From Piscinibacter sp943370595 (lineage in GTDB: Bacteria; Pseudomonadota; Gammaproteobacteria; Burkholderiales; Burkholderiaceae_C), in contig CALRRO020000004.1 of NCBI GenBank assembly GCA_943370595.1, forward strand, positions 1 through 64,000: a DNA stretch of 64,000 nucleotides, in the 5' to 3' direction. Under the pieces are notes generated by a model. The model was not told where the DNA came from. It ran no database searches and saw only the letters and a program-made list of their open reading frames with translations. Of the stretch, positions 1-7,591 are shown in pieces. A program made the translations under genes and the position numbers. The stretch's first letter is position 1, and each line of letters starts with the position of its first letter.

Positions 1-206
1 AGCGTGACGTTCCGTGGCACGCGAAGGTGCCCCCGGCGCACAAGCAGTACTAGGAGCGCCACACTGGCTACTGCAGCGACTACGGCATAGAGCCAAATGG
101 GTGGCTCGCGTTGCTGCTCGGGCAGGAAGTCGTGCGCGAAAACGAAGAAGGAGACGAATGAGCTCGCCGCAAACGCAAGTTGGAGTAGCGCGGACGGGAT
201 GTTCAT
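1..206 (-). CDS. Cassette-encoded small membrane protein, 3' end beyond window
   Basis: The reading frame starts with ATG four bases after the attC core site and is still open at the window edge, so only the first 68 residues are visible (MNIPSALLQLAFAASSFVSF onward). Two hydrophobic stretches (residues about 7-25 and 43-60) separated by a polar segment with EQQREPP suggest a two-helix inner-membrane protein. No family was recognised. It is the most distal cassette seen in the array and is oriented like the others. There is almost no room for a ribosome binding site, which is common for integron cassettes. Confidence 0.6.
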   Translation of the reverse strand, partial: MNIPSALLQLAFAASSFVSFFVFAHDFLPEQQREPPIWLYAVVAAVASVALLVLLVRRGHLRVPRNVT

Positions 207-209
207 GAC

Positions 210-338
210 GCCTAACGTTTGAGCTGAGGGGCCGGAACCGGCATGGTGCTTGGCCCGCGAGGCCGATGATAAGAACCACGGGCTCGCGGGCCAAGTGCCA
301 TGCCGGTGGAGGTCCCTGGCTCGAGCGAAGGGTTAGCC
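210..338 (-). repeat. attC recombination site 1
   Basis: Imperfect inverted repeat bounded by GGCTAAC and GTTAGGC core sites on the minus strand, with inner boxes CTTCGCTCGAGCC on one side and CAGCTCAAACG on the other. These match the left (AATTCGTTCAAGCC) and right (AACTCAAGCG) boxes of classical attC sites such as that of aadA1 when read on the minus strand, so cassettes run right to left. About 129 bp long, close in sequence to the next four sites. Confidence 0.85.
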
Positions 339-339
339 G

Positions 340-795
340 TCACTGCGCGACCAGCCCGCTCTTTGCGAGTAGCTCCGGGACGGTGGCTGTGAACTCCACT
401 CCCTTTGCATTCTCCCGAGTGACCTGGAACCCGAGGCGAGCATGGAAGGTCATGGACAGGCGGTTCGTCTTGTAGACATTGCTTCGCAGCGAGGTGATGC
501 CTCGGCGTGATGCGATCTCCAGGAGCTGGCGGAAGAGTGCTCGGAACACTGGAGCGCTGCGATGCTTGGGATGAGTGTTGAATCCTGTGACGAACCACTG
601 ACCGGCCTCGCGAGGCTGGAGCATGGCGTATGCGACAAGCGCACCCTGACGACGGACGACAGCGACCTCGGATATTGGAAGCGCGGTCTCGATCGAGTTG
701 CGCAAACGATCCGGATCAAGCTGATCGCCCGCGCGTTCCGTGTGTTCGCGCAACGTCAGTAGATCGAGTTCGAGGATTTCGTGAACCTGGGGCAC
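340..795 (-). CDS. GNAT family N-acetyltransferase (integron cassette)
   Basis: About 151 residues. The body of the protein has the look of a GNAT acyl-CoA transferase: a central FVTGFNTHPKHR strand/turn, the LFRQLLEIASRRG helix and the C-terminal NRLSMTFHARLGFQ segment typical of motif B (a neighbour-to-Phe pattern seen in GNATs). Substrate cannot be told. The open frame extends upstream through attC, so I chose the GTG just after the core site; other starts a few codons upstream are possible. The stop lies two bases from the next attC, so the gene fills its cassette. Confidence 0.7.
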   Translation of the reverse strand: MPQVHEILELDLLTLREHTERAGDQLDPDRLRNSIETALPISEVAVVRRQGALVAYAMLQPREAGQWFVTGFNTHPKHRSAPVFRALFRQLLEIASRRGITSLRSNVYKTNRLSMTFHARLGFQVTRENAKGVEFTATVPELLAKSGLVAQ

Positions 796-803
796 CTGGT
801 GAC

Positions 804-932
804 GGCTAACGTTTGAGCTGAGGGGCCGGAACCGGGAAGGCGCTTGGCCCGCGCAGCGGATGATGACACTGGCCGGTGCGCGGGCCAAGCGGCTTGCCGG
901 TGGAGGTCCCTGGCTCGAGCGAAGGGTTAGGC
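804..932 (-). repeat. attC recombination site 2
   Basis: Same structure as site 1: minus-strand GCCTAAC...GTTAGCC cores, CTTCGCTCGAGCC and CAGCTCAAACG inner boxes, and a long GC-rich variable arm that folds back (GCTTGGCCCGCG pairs with CGCGGGCCAAGC). It separates the GNAT cassette from the next one. Confidence 0.85.
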
Positions 933-1068
933 CGCACTCCTGTGCCGCCACGGTTGCGAAGAATGCCGAGCGAGGGGCAACCGGAACTGACCGGAAGGAC
1001 CTTACGCAACAGCACGGCCACTTGGCAGGCCATGCACCATGCCCCCATGGGAACCAATGCGCCTTGAT

Positions 1069-1341
1069 TCAGGCGCTTTCCGCTCGCGCTTTAGCTCTCT
1101 CCTTGACCACCGCGTTCCAGATTTCCTCGTTGGGCTCAAGCTCGGGGAAAGCTGCGATCGCAGGGTTGAGGAGCGTCTCGGCAACTGCGCCCATGACACG
1201 ACCGAAGAGCAGCTTCAGCTCTTGCTGTTCTCGCTCATCTAGGCCGACGAGAGCATCGCGCAGCCCTTGGTTGAGGGCGCCCATTGCGTCGATTCCGGCG
1301 TCGCGGACAACTCGTGCGCACTGCTGAGTGGGTAGCTTCAT
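1069..1341 (-). CDS. Hypothetical alpha-helical protein (integron cassette)
   Basis: A 90-residue acidic, mostly helical protein (MKLPTQQCARVVRDAGIDAM at the N terminus, a central LDEREQQELKLLFGRVMGAV helix). No signal peptide, membrane segment or known domain. ATG is the first good start after the attC core. Unlike the other cassettes, about 135 noncoding bases separate its stop from the next attC. Function unknown. Confidence 0.5.
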   Translation of the reverse strand: MKLPTQQCARVVRDAGIDAMGALNQGLRDALVGLDEREQQELKLLFGRVMGAVAETLLNPAIAAFPELEPNEEIWNAVVKERAKARAESA

Positions 1342-1376
1342 ATTCTCGGCGGAGAGGTAAAGGTTGGGGTTGTGCG

Positions 1377-1503
1377 GCCTAACGTTTGAGCTGAGGGGCC
1401 GACGCCGGGATGGCGCTTGGCCCGCGCGACGGATGATGGACCACAACGGCGCGCGGGCCAAGTGCCATGCCGGTGGAGGTCCCGCTCGAGTGACCAGTTA
1501 GGC
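1377..1503 (-). repeat. attC recombination site 3
   Basis: Minus-strand GCCTAAC...GTTAGGC cores with the same inner boxes; the left arm reads CTGGTCACTCGAGCGGG, somewhat diverged from the other copies. The variable arm again folds through GCGCTTGGCCCGCGC. Confidence 0.8.
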
Positions 1504-1764
1504 ACGGAGCCTGGGATGAAAGACCAGAGGTGCTACGCATGGCACGGAGAGCCTGGCTGGCGTGGCGCCTTGATTCACGCGAAGCGCGAGCCAGAGGCGC
1601 GGACCAAGACCAAGCGCCCCGATGCAACGGCGCGAGGCTCAACGCGCCAGAACCAACTGAACCAACGATTCCGAAGCGGCTCGGCAGCGAGGGCGTCTCG
1701 AAGCCGTGTCTTCGCGGCCCATGGCCGCGAGCGGCGATGGCGTGTCTCAGTGCTACCCGCCGCT
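1504..1764 (-). other. Cassette without a convincing gene
   Basis: About 260 bp between two complete attC sites. Several overlapping open frames cross it on both strands but all are Arg/Ser-rich and run straight through the flanking attC sites, so none looks like a real protein. It shares TGAATCAAGGCGC with the untranslated tail of the neighbouring cassette. It may be a noncoding or regulatory cassette, or a decayed gene. Confidence 0.5.
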
Positions 1765-1894
1765 GCCTAACGTTTGAGCTGAGGGGCCGGAACCGGAATG
1801 GCGCTTGGCCCGCGAAGCGCAGCATAGACCACGTGCGCTTCGCGGGCCAAGTGCCATGCCGGTGGAGGTCCCTGGCTCGAGCGAAGGGTTAGGC
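1765..1894 (-). repeat. attC recombination site 4
   Basis: Minus-strand GCCTAAC...GTTAGGC cores, inner boxes CTTCGCTCGAGCC and CAGCTCAAACG, and a folded arm of CTTGGCCCGCGAAGCGC with its complement. Its core supplies the TAA stop codon of the upstream cassette gene. Confidence 0.85.
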
Positions 1895-2305
1895 GTCACC
1901 CTCTGCGCGGCGCTTGAGGTTGGCCAAAGTGACCGGAAGCCCCTGATTGAGTTGCTTGACCAACATGCGACCCAGCAAAGCGGTGAGCAGCCCGGAGAAG
2001 GTGACTCGGTGGATGACTTTTACCGCTGCACCTTGCGGAATGAGTTCGTGCTCGAACACCATGCGAAACAGAGGAATCTTTGACTCGACAGTGAAGCACG
2101 AGCCGGGCTCGACCTTGGTGAGCAGCATGGGCACGGTGTTGCCCTTTGTTGGCGTGAGCGATCCGCGTGTTCCAACGGCGAATGGCCCCGCGATTGATGC
2201 CCGCTTGGTGTCCGGGTCCCAGGTGTGCCAAGCAGCGACATCCTCGTAGATCCGGAAGATGCGCTCCGCAGGGGCTTGAACGACAACGCTGTGCTCGACT
2301 TGCAT
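1889..2305 (-). CDS. SRPBCC/polyketide-cyclase-like lipid-binding fold protein (integron cassette)
   Basis: 138 residues with the layout of the SRPBCC (START-like) fold: N-terminal VEHSVVVQAPAERIFRIYED, the WDPDTKRA turn, and a C-terminal amphipathic helix containing LLGRMLVKQLNQGLPVTLANL. Members bind small hydrophobic ligands, but the ligand here is unknown. The terminal codons are GAC GCC TAA, where GCCTAA is part of the attC core, so the recombination site itself ends the gene. ATG start with about 35 bp between it and the upstream core site. Confidence 0.75.
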   Translation of the reverse strand: MQVEHSVVVQAPAERIFRIYEDVAAWHTWDPDTKRASIAGPFAVGTRGSLTPTKGNTVPMLLTKVEPGSCFTVESKIPLFRMVFEHELIPQGAAVKVIHRVTFSGLLTALLGRMLVKQLNQGLPVTLANLKRRAEGDA

Positions 2306-2341
2306 ACAGAAGTGAAGGAGGCGCGGAGTGTGGCCTGTGAT

Positions 2342-2551
2342 GCCTAACGTGATTTAGCCATCAATGTAAAGCAGCTGACGTGACGGCAGTGAACGGAATG
2401 GGCGGAACGCATGCGGTGACTCCAACGCGCGATGCATCGAATGAGGTGCGAACCCTTGGGCGACTACTTACGGGAAAGTCTGGTCCCCCTACCCGGCTAG
2501 GGATTGCATGCTGGTTCGGGTTCTTTGCAGTCCACATTCGGTGCTGGTGAG
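2342..2551 (-). other. Orphan attC core site and unassigned remnant
   Basis: A GCCTAAC/GTTAGGC core at the left end marks where the SRPBCC cassette begins, but no partner core or fold-back arm of the usual type follows. The rest, up to the next attC, holds no convincing gene. It looks like a decayed attC and a deleted cassette. Confidence 0.4.
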
Positions 2552-2678
2552 GCCTAACGTTTGAGCTGAGGGGCCGGAACCGGAATGGCGCCCAGCCCTC
2601 GAGGCGGACGATAAGCCAGAGCGCCCCGCAAGCCAAGTTCCGTGTCGGTGGAAGTCTCATTCAGGCGAAGGGTTGGGC
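2552..2678 (-). repeat. attC recombination site 5 (diverged)
   Basis: Minus-strand GCCCAAC...GTTAGGC cores. The CAGCTCAAACG box is intact but the other half reads CTTCGCCTGAATGAG and the stem arms are less well matched than in sites 1-4, so this is the most degenerate recognisable copy. Confidence 0.7.
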
Positions 2679-2844
2679 ATCAGCTCACACCCTTCAGCGC
2701 TTGGCCGCTAGCGCTGCGCGTCACAGGACAGTTGACAACAGGGGCCGTGACCTCGATCGACAGCCCCTGCTCCCCCTCGGGGGCAAGCAACTCTTCTTCT
2801 GGCGTGTACTCCCGCTTGAGCGCCGGGCGTGGCACTCGTTAGGT
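2679..2844 (-). other. Degenerate cassette junction with lone core site
   Basis: An ACCTAAC core (minus strand) at the right end provides the stop codon of the adjacent gene. No matching second core was found before attC site 5. The stretch contains a self-complementary pair CAGGGGC and GGCCCCTG and another GCCCCCGAGGGGG hairpin. No gene seen. Confidence 0.4.
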
Positions 2845-3357
2845 TGCCGCCCGTTGCAGGGCTTGGAAGCCTTCGTACAGGCTCAGCATGTGCCTCTTTT
2901 GGTCAATGAACCGTTGCTCCATCCCGATCGATTGGGAGAAGGCAATGTCCTGACGGCGCAATCCAATCAAGTCACGCGGTTCGTTCCAGTTCGGATTGCG
3001 CTCTCCATTCACCGTCGCGAACTCCGGCGATGGACCGATAAACGATGGGTAGTCTTCCTCGCTCAGTGCGCCGATATCCCTCAGCTCGTTGGCTACCTCC
3101 ACTAGATCGGTGTACCGGATGTTCGTGAGGTCGACGCCTACCATCGCTTGCCTAGCTCTGGCTTCGGTGGCAGCGTCAAGGGTGACCGTGCCCTTGCCAG
3201 CGGACTTCTCTAGCTCGACTGCTCGTGCCGAGAACTGCACGTGCATCTCGTCACCGCTGGGGGCTGCAGCCGACTTGCGAGGTGTTGCGGTTTCGCCTGC
3301 TTGAGCAGTGAAGAATTGAATGTTGGAGGCTGTGATCTTCATGGGTAGTAGTGACAT
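2839..3357 (-). CDS. Hypothetical protein (probable first cassette of the array)
   Basis: 172 residues, soluble, acidic, with an Ala/Pro/Ser-rich N-terminal third and a helical C-terminal half (SIGMEQRFIDQKRHMLSLYE). The QFSARAVELEKSA segment recalls the N-terminal motif of some flagellar-rod and FlgM-like proteins, but this is weak. A second in-frame ATG five codons later (MKITASNIQFF) is an equally plausible start. The TAA stop is formed by an attC core, and a GTTAGGC core lies about 27 bp upstream, so the gene occupies a cassette. Confidence 0.55.
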   Translation of the reverse strand: MSLLPMKITASNIQFFTAQAGETATPRKSAAAPSGDEMHVQFSARAVELEKSAGKGTVTLDAATEARARQAMVGVDLTNIRYTDLVEVANELRDIGALSEEDYPSFIGPSPEFATVNGERNPNWNEPRDLIGLRRQDIAFSQSIGMEQRFIDQKRHMLSLYEGFQALQRAAT

Positions 3358-3383
3358 TCGACGGAATCAAGGGTCGCGTCATA

Positions 3384-3390
3384 GCCTAAC
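3384..3390 (-). repeat. Isolated integron core site (array boundary)
   Basis: GTTAGGC on the minus strand preceded by CAATCTCCAATG, which resembles the right half of an attC or a simple attI site. It marks the promoter-proximal end of the array. The roughly 260 bp from here to the next gene contain no integrase and no other gene I could support. Confidence 0.4.
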
Positions 3391-3656
3391 CATTGGAGAT
3401 TGGTCTCGAATGCGGAACAGCGGCATGAAGAGACGCTATCTGATTCTTCGATTTCCCTTTCGTACAGTGGATCTGACTTCTTGTTGAGCGGATCATGGGC
3501 CTGATGGCGTTCGCCAGCTTGTCTCGCCCAGCGCCCTCTGCGAGACTTGGGTTGTAGGCGCACGCAGTTGGACCTTGATTGCTGTCTAGGGAATCTGGCT
3601 GGATTGGTTCTCGAGTAAGTTGTGGCCGGGCCGTCCTGGTCGATTAGGAGATGCTC

Positions 3657-3986
3657 ATGCAAGCTGCAAGACTCTTAGCCACGCTTGTGGCTATGTTCTT
3701 GAGCTCCGACCTTTGGGCCCACGGCGGGGGACTCGACGCGAATGGCTGTCACAACAACCGCAAGACGGGCGACTACCACTGCCACGGAGGTATCACCAAG
3801 AGCAGAGCGACATCAGGTGCGCCCTCGCCTGTCGCGACATCCAATCAGCCGGCTCGTTCCGTCTCGCCCGCGCGTATGGATGCCACCCCCACTCAGCGTG
3901 CATTACCTCCAGGCTGCTATGTCGGTCCGAGAGGCGGCACATACACGATCACGAAGAGCGGGCGAAAGAACTATTCAGGCTGCTAA
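3657..3986 (+). CDS. Secreted YHYH-domain protein
   Basis: 109 residues. A cleavable signal peptide (hydrophobic core LLATLVAMFLSS, cleavage near LWA-HGG) is followed directly by the YHYH signature HGGGLDANGCHNNRKTG and DYHCH. A Ser/Pro/Ala linker leads to a C-terminal PRGGTYTITKSGRKNYSGC motif often found with this domain. The His and Cys residues suggest metal binding, but no activity is established. Of two in-frame ATGs, this one has AGGAG six bases upstream; the other is two codons earlier. Confidence 0.75.
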   Translation: MQAARLLATLVAMFLSSDLWAHGGGLDANGCHNNRKTGDYHCHGGITKSRATSGAPSPVATSNQPARSVSPARMDATPTQRALPPGCYVGPRGGTYTITKSGRKNYSGC

Positions 3987-4035
3987 GCTCTTTGGGCCAA
4001 CCCTAGCTCAACACTCGCTCCAGCGATGATGAGTC

Positions 4036-4347
4036 TCAGTTTGGGCTGATCTCGGCGCAGTGGACCTCTACCCGATCCAGCACTACCGCCCGGCGCAGTA
4101 GCACAGCTTCCGCATGCTCGCGATCCAACGGCGAGGAATGCTTGTGCAAGCTCTCCTTGCTCCAAGATTCCATCTCGAGAACGTCGCGAAGATTCAGCGG
4201 AATGGCGGCCGCGCTCGCCATAGCGGTACAGCCGGCAAGCGCCCGCGCTTCGGCAAGGCCCTGGTCCCGGCCAAGCTGCCCGAGCAACTCTTGGACACTT
4301 CGCGAGAGCTGCGGTGGACCCGCGCCGCTGACCGTTCGGTGATCCAA
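4036..4347 (-). CDS. Hypothetical protein
   Basis: 103 residues from a TTG start; no domain recognised. Third codon positions are GC-rich and the amino-acid mix (acidic and basic residues well distributed, VQELLGQLGRDQGLAEARAL) looks protein-like, better than the overlapping frames on the other strand. No ribosome binding site stands out, and the start could be further in. It lies alone between a secreted protein and a hydrolase. The 150 bp to its right show no gene. Confidence 0.3.
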   Translation of the reverse strand: MDHRTVSGAGPPQLSRSVQELLGQLGRDQGLAEARALAGCTAMASAAAIPLNLRDVLEMESWSKESLHKHSSPLDREHAEAVLLRRAVVLDRVEVHCAEISPN

Positions 4348-4498
4348 GATGGATTGGGCTAGCTTGGCTTAGCCGTCTTCCAGTTTCCGCGCCGACTCTG
4401 CCAGGCCTTCAAGTTCACCGCGTTCCACGACAAGCCTTGCCTTGGGAAGGGCGATGCCCTGCACCTCGCAGACGATGGCCATGTTTGCGTTCGCGGAT

Positions 4499-5515
4499 CT
4501 ACTTCATTGCCTGGTTCAGGAATCGAAGGATCCGATCACCGGCGGCCGACTGCCACGACACGCGATCGAATCCGTCGGGGTCGTAGGCTGGTTCGACCCC
4601 TCCTCCACCGATGGGACCGGTTCCCGGCTGGAAAGATGCGAAGTGCCCTGCCCCGCGCTCCAGGTGGCAACTCAGCTTGGGCACTACCTCGCAGAGTTCC
4701 TGTCCATGCATCACAGAGTTCAGGAGTTCGTCTCGCAACGGGACTTCCAGATGTATGGGCGCTGAGACTGCCCGCAGCGAGGCCACAACGAGCGCGCGGG
4801 TCATCGGCGCAAGGCCGACGACCGCCTTTACGCGCGGATCTCGCACACTGACCGCACCACCGTCCCTCCCCGCCGGGGACGCCGGTCGGTCCACACCGAA
4901 TCCGGCAAGACGACACATTCCCGCATCCTCTTGGAGCCCTCGCCCTGCGGCGCTGCAGTGAGTCATCCACCGCGCTGAGTCAACCTTCGCGCCGGCCATC
5001 GCCAGCACGCTGTGTCCACCGGCCGAATGCCCGATAGCCGCCACCCGTTCAGCATCAATCAGCTTCGCCCACCGCCGGTCTGACAACACAGCGTCCAGTT
5101 GCGCCGAAAGCTGCCGGGGCCGATCGACGAAGTAAGTCGACTCGGCCAGAGCGCTCTTGTCCATCCAGTTGTCTCGAGGCGCTCGCGGTGTGACAACAAC
5201 CCAACCGGAGGCCGCCAGCTTGCTGGCAAGCCACGCATGAGCCAGCTCGTGCCCCCCGGTTCCGTGCGTCAGCATCACCAGCGGTAGCTTTGCGTCAGCC
5301 GGCGGCGCGCCGAGCGCCGCAGTGACTTCGTAAGGCCCCATGCGCCGAGTCACTGCCGACTCGGTTGTCGGATACCAGATCAGCACAGGGGCGTCAGCAG
5401 GAGCCGAAGCGAGGCGTTGCATCCCGACTTGCGCGGCGGCTCCAAGAGTTGTCGCTGCAAGCAGCAGCGCGCTCAGTATGCGTACGAGGTTCAGTCTTGC
5501 CTTTGGCGCGTGCAC
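4499..5515 (-). CDS. Exported alpha/beta hydrolase, dienelactone-hydrolase-like (COG4188 type)
   Basis: 338 residues. A signal peptide (LVRILSALLLAATTLGAAAQ) sends it to the periplasm or beyond. The fold markers are LVMLTHGTGGHELAHAW (oxyanion region), the nucleophile elbow GHSAGG near residue 173 and a late GAGHFASF with the likely catalytic His. The family (predicted dienelactone hydrolases, related to platelet-activating-factor acetylhydrolases and polyester hydrolases) cleaves esters; substrate unknown. Five Cys after the elbow could form disulphides. Single gene with no obvious operon partner. The 280 bp upstream contain nothing I could assign. Confidence 0.75.
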   Translation of the reverse strand: MHAPKARLNLVRILSALLLAATTLGAAAQVGMQRLASAPADAPVLIWYPTTESAVTRRMGPYEVTAALGAPPADAKLPLVMLTHGTGGHELAHAWLASKLAASGWVVVTPRAPRDNWMDKSALAESTYFVDRPRQLSAQLDAVLSDRRWAKLIDAERVAAIGHSAGGHSVLAMAGAKVDSARWMTHCSAAGRGLQEDAGMCRLAGFGVDRPASPAGRDGGAVSVRDPRVKAVVGLAPMTRALVVASLRAVSAPIHLEVPLRDELLNSVMHGQELCEVVPKLSCHLERGAGHFASFQPGTGPIGGGGVEPAYDPDGFDRVSWQSAAGDRILRFLNQAMK

Positions 5516-5797
5516 AGGTGGTTTTGGCTCAGAGACTCATCAAGGTTGGGGTGGCCTGGCGGCTCGCCGACCGCTTCAAGCGAGGCGCTCCGGTCGATGA
5601 CCGGGGCGTCTAGGCCCGGGCCGATCGACTACTCTGCCATCGAGTTCTGCGCCGCCCGACCAAGCTGCCCCAAAAGTACTGTCGCGCATCTGCCACCACG
5701 TGAGACTTGGGAACCAAGGGCCCCGATCGCTGGCCGAGTAGGGAGCGGGGACCATTGCTTTAGCTTCCCTCAGTTCGCCGAGGCCTCACCTGTCGCG

Positions 5798-6559
5798 TCA
5801 GTGGCCGGCCCCGATCTGTTTGACCAGCAGCACCAGCAAGAACACGGCTACTGCCGCGGAGCCAACGATTACGATTGGCATTGGCACATGCTCGGTGATC
5901 AGCTCGTCTGTTAGACCGCAAACGAACTCAGCGACCTGCATTTCGAGCCCACCCATCAGCAATAGCAAGAGCACGGTGGCGACGGCGGCCAGACCTTTAG
6001 GGTCTGCTCCGTTTTGTGCTGCAAGCACGGCTCGCGTCACCAGAACCGCCCCTGCCCCCACGAGAAAGACGTGATGGCCGAGTTGAACCAGCGGCAGTAC
6101 GAGCCAGCGCCGCAGCACTCGAGCCAGCGGGGCGCCGATCATCGCGCAGCAAAGTGCCAGGAGAAAGAAGCCCAGGATCAGAAGATCCGCATGAACGTGC
6201 TTCATCGAGGAGCCAATGAATGCTTCAGCCCGAGACGGCCCTGCCAACGGTCTCACGGCATCCAGAGAAAAGTAGAAGCCGGTTGCAACAGCTCCGGCGA
6301 TGACCGGCGAGAGGAAGTGCCCGACGCCGTTATGGCTAAACCACTCGACTACACGGGGCCGTACTGACTCCTTCTTTGCGAACTTCGATGAGAGCTCTTG
6401 TGCGTTGGCTTCAGACCTTCTTTTGGCGACACCACGTGGACTGGCGGTTTCCAGCGGTAGGACTGTTCTTTGCGTTCGCTTGCGCGTGGGCGATTCCGCT
6501 GGAGCGGATTGTTTGGGGGCGTGCCGAACCTTGGGATGTTGTCCTCTGTTGTTCTTCAT
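5798..6559 (-). CDS. Polytopic membrane protein of unknown function
   Basis: 253 residues as drawn: a basic, low-complexity N-terminal 70 residues, then four or five membrane helices (for example LSPVIAGAVATGFYFSL, DLLILGFFLLALCCAMIG, HHVFLVGAGAVLVTRAV, VIVGSAAVAVFLLVLLV). No family recognised. The N-terminal third has AT-rich third positions unlike the rest and overlaps a small open frame on the opposite strand, so the true start may lie further in, although no alternative ATG is well placed. Confidence 0.55.
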   Translation of the reverse strand: MKNNRGQHPKVRHAPKQSAPAESPTRKRTQRTVLPLETASPRGVAKRRSEANAQELSSKFAKKESVRPRVVEWFSHNGVGHFLSPVIAGAVATGFYFSLDAVRPLAGPSRAEAFIGSSMKHVHADLLILGFFLLALCCAMIGAPLARVLRRWLVLPLVQLGHHVFLVGAGAVLVTRAVLAAQNGADPKGLAAVATVLLLLLMGGLEMQVAEFVCGLTDELITEHVPMPIVIVGSAAVAVFLLVLLVKQIGAGH

Positions 6560-6621
6560 TGTTGGCAGACGTGTTGATTGGTGTGTTGCTGGTCGCTGAT
6601 GCGTTCTCGCCAGAGCCTTAG
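6388..6621 (+). CDS. Possible small membrane protein overlapping an opposing gene
   Basis: 77 residues with two hydrophobic segments (FPAVGLFFAFACAWAIPL and VVLCCSSLLADVLIGVLLVA) and a Trp/Arg-rich N terminus. It overlaps the first 170 bp of the gene on the other strand, and only one of the two is likely correct there. The T-rich stretch coding for the second helix favours this strand, but no ribosome binding site is visible. Confidence 0.35.
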   Translation: MRALVRWLQTFFWRHHVDWRFPAVGLFFAFACAWAIPLERIVWGRAEPWDVVLCCSSLLADVLIGVLLVADAFSPEP

Positions 6622-6923
6622 GGGCCTGGAATCTCGCTCAGTCCCCTGCGCATTGCCCGGCACAGAGCTTAGCCGGCGTGTGGCGATGTCACTGGCCGGT
6701 CGTCTCTGTCGCGCACAACTTCCCGCCACCGTTGCGTCTCGATATGGCACATCGGGATAGCGCAAGTTGCACACACAAATGCAGATTGCGGGTCCACGGC
6801 TTCCCTTTAGTCCAATGGCTCTCAAGCGCGAGCGGCGCTACCTTCGAGCATTGCTGCGTGGTGCCATGGAGAGGCATCGCGCCACTTCCCTCAACGCTGC
6901 CGCCTCCGCAAGAGGCCTGCCCA

Positions 6924-7586
6924 ATGACTTCTGTCGACCGTTCGAGCACTCCGTCAGGCTCCATCTTTGACAGCCTCAACCGACCCGCGTCTTCTGCCGC
7001 AAGTGCCTCGACAGACGCTCAGCGGTTCCTGACGCTTCTGACAGCCCAGATGCAGAACCAGGATCCGTTGAATCCTCTGGACAATGCTCAGGTCACGAGC
7101 CAGTTGGCTCAGATCAGTACGGTCACTGGCATCACTCAACTCAATGAAAGCGTTAGCGCTCTTACTTTCAGCCAGCTGAGAACCGAGGCCTTCGCCGCCA
7201 CATCAATGATTGGCAAGAGCGTCCTCGTTCAATCGGACAAGCTTGGAGTGGAGTCTGGTGTTGCGGCCGGCGCTCTGTCTCTGGATGTACCAGCCAAGAG
7301 CGTCAACGTCGAGGTTCTCGACCGCAATGGCAAGGTCGTCGACACGATCAAGTTGGGCCCCAAAGAAAAGGGGATCCACGACTTCACTTGGAAGGCTCCG
7401 AAGGGCTCGGAGCAGAGCGACTACCGTTTCAGGATCCAGGCCACTTCAGCGGACAAGAAGGTCCCCGCAACGCCACTCGTGCGCAGCAAAGTCACCGCAG
7501 TGTCCTTCGCCAACTCTCCGGGCGGCAGCCTGGTCCTTGCCAACGGGGTGGAGGCCCCGGTGGCCGCCGTTTGGCGCCTGCAGTAG
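6924..7586 (+). CDS. flgD: Flagellar hook assembly/capping protein FlgD
   Basis: 220 residues. The conserved N-terminal FlgD signature is complete (RFLTLLTAQMQNQDPLNPLD at residues 34-53, then NAQVTSQLAQISTVTGI), followed by the FlgD immunoglobulin-like/tudor region (VLDRNGKVVDTIKLG ... FTWKAPKG). FlgD caps the growing hook and is shed when the hook is finished. Size is normal. No flgB-flgL partner is nearby, so this is an isolated copy; it could be a second flgD of a split flagellar regulon. ATG chosen where similarity begins; the open frame extends upstream. About 300 bp upstream contain no supported gene. Confidence 0.88.
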   Translation: MTSVDRSSTPSGSIFDSLNRPASSAASASTDAQRFLTLLTAQMQNQDPLNPLDNAQVTSQLAQISTVTGITQLNESVSALTFSQLRTEAFAATSMIGKSVLVQSDKLGVESGVAAGALSLDVPAKSVNVEVLDRNGKVVDTIKLGPKEKGIHDFTWKAPKGSEQSDYRFRIQATSADKKVPATPLVRSKVTAVSFANSPGGSLVLANGVEAPVAAVWRLQ

Positions 7587-7591
7587 GACCT

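Noticed and set aside
212..598. Open frames running through the attC sites on both strands (also 806-1057, 860-1327, 1379-1825, 1417-1892).
   Set aside because: They translate the recombination sites themselves and repeat the same Arg/Pro-rich peptide at each copy; not proteins.
3339..3662. Minus-strand 107-residue frame at the array boundary, considered as an integrase remnant.
   Set aside because: No tyrosine-recombinase motif; composition is not protein-like.
6676..6923. A sigma-54 promoter for flgD around TGGCACATCGGGATAGCGCA.
   Set aside because: The GG to GC spacing is 12 instead of 10, so it does not fit the consensus.
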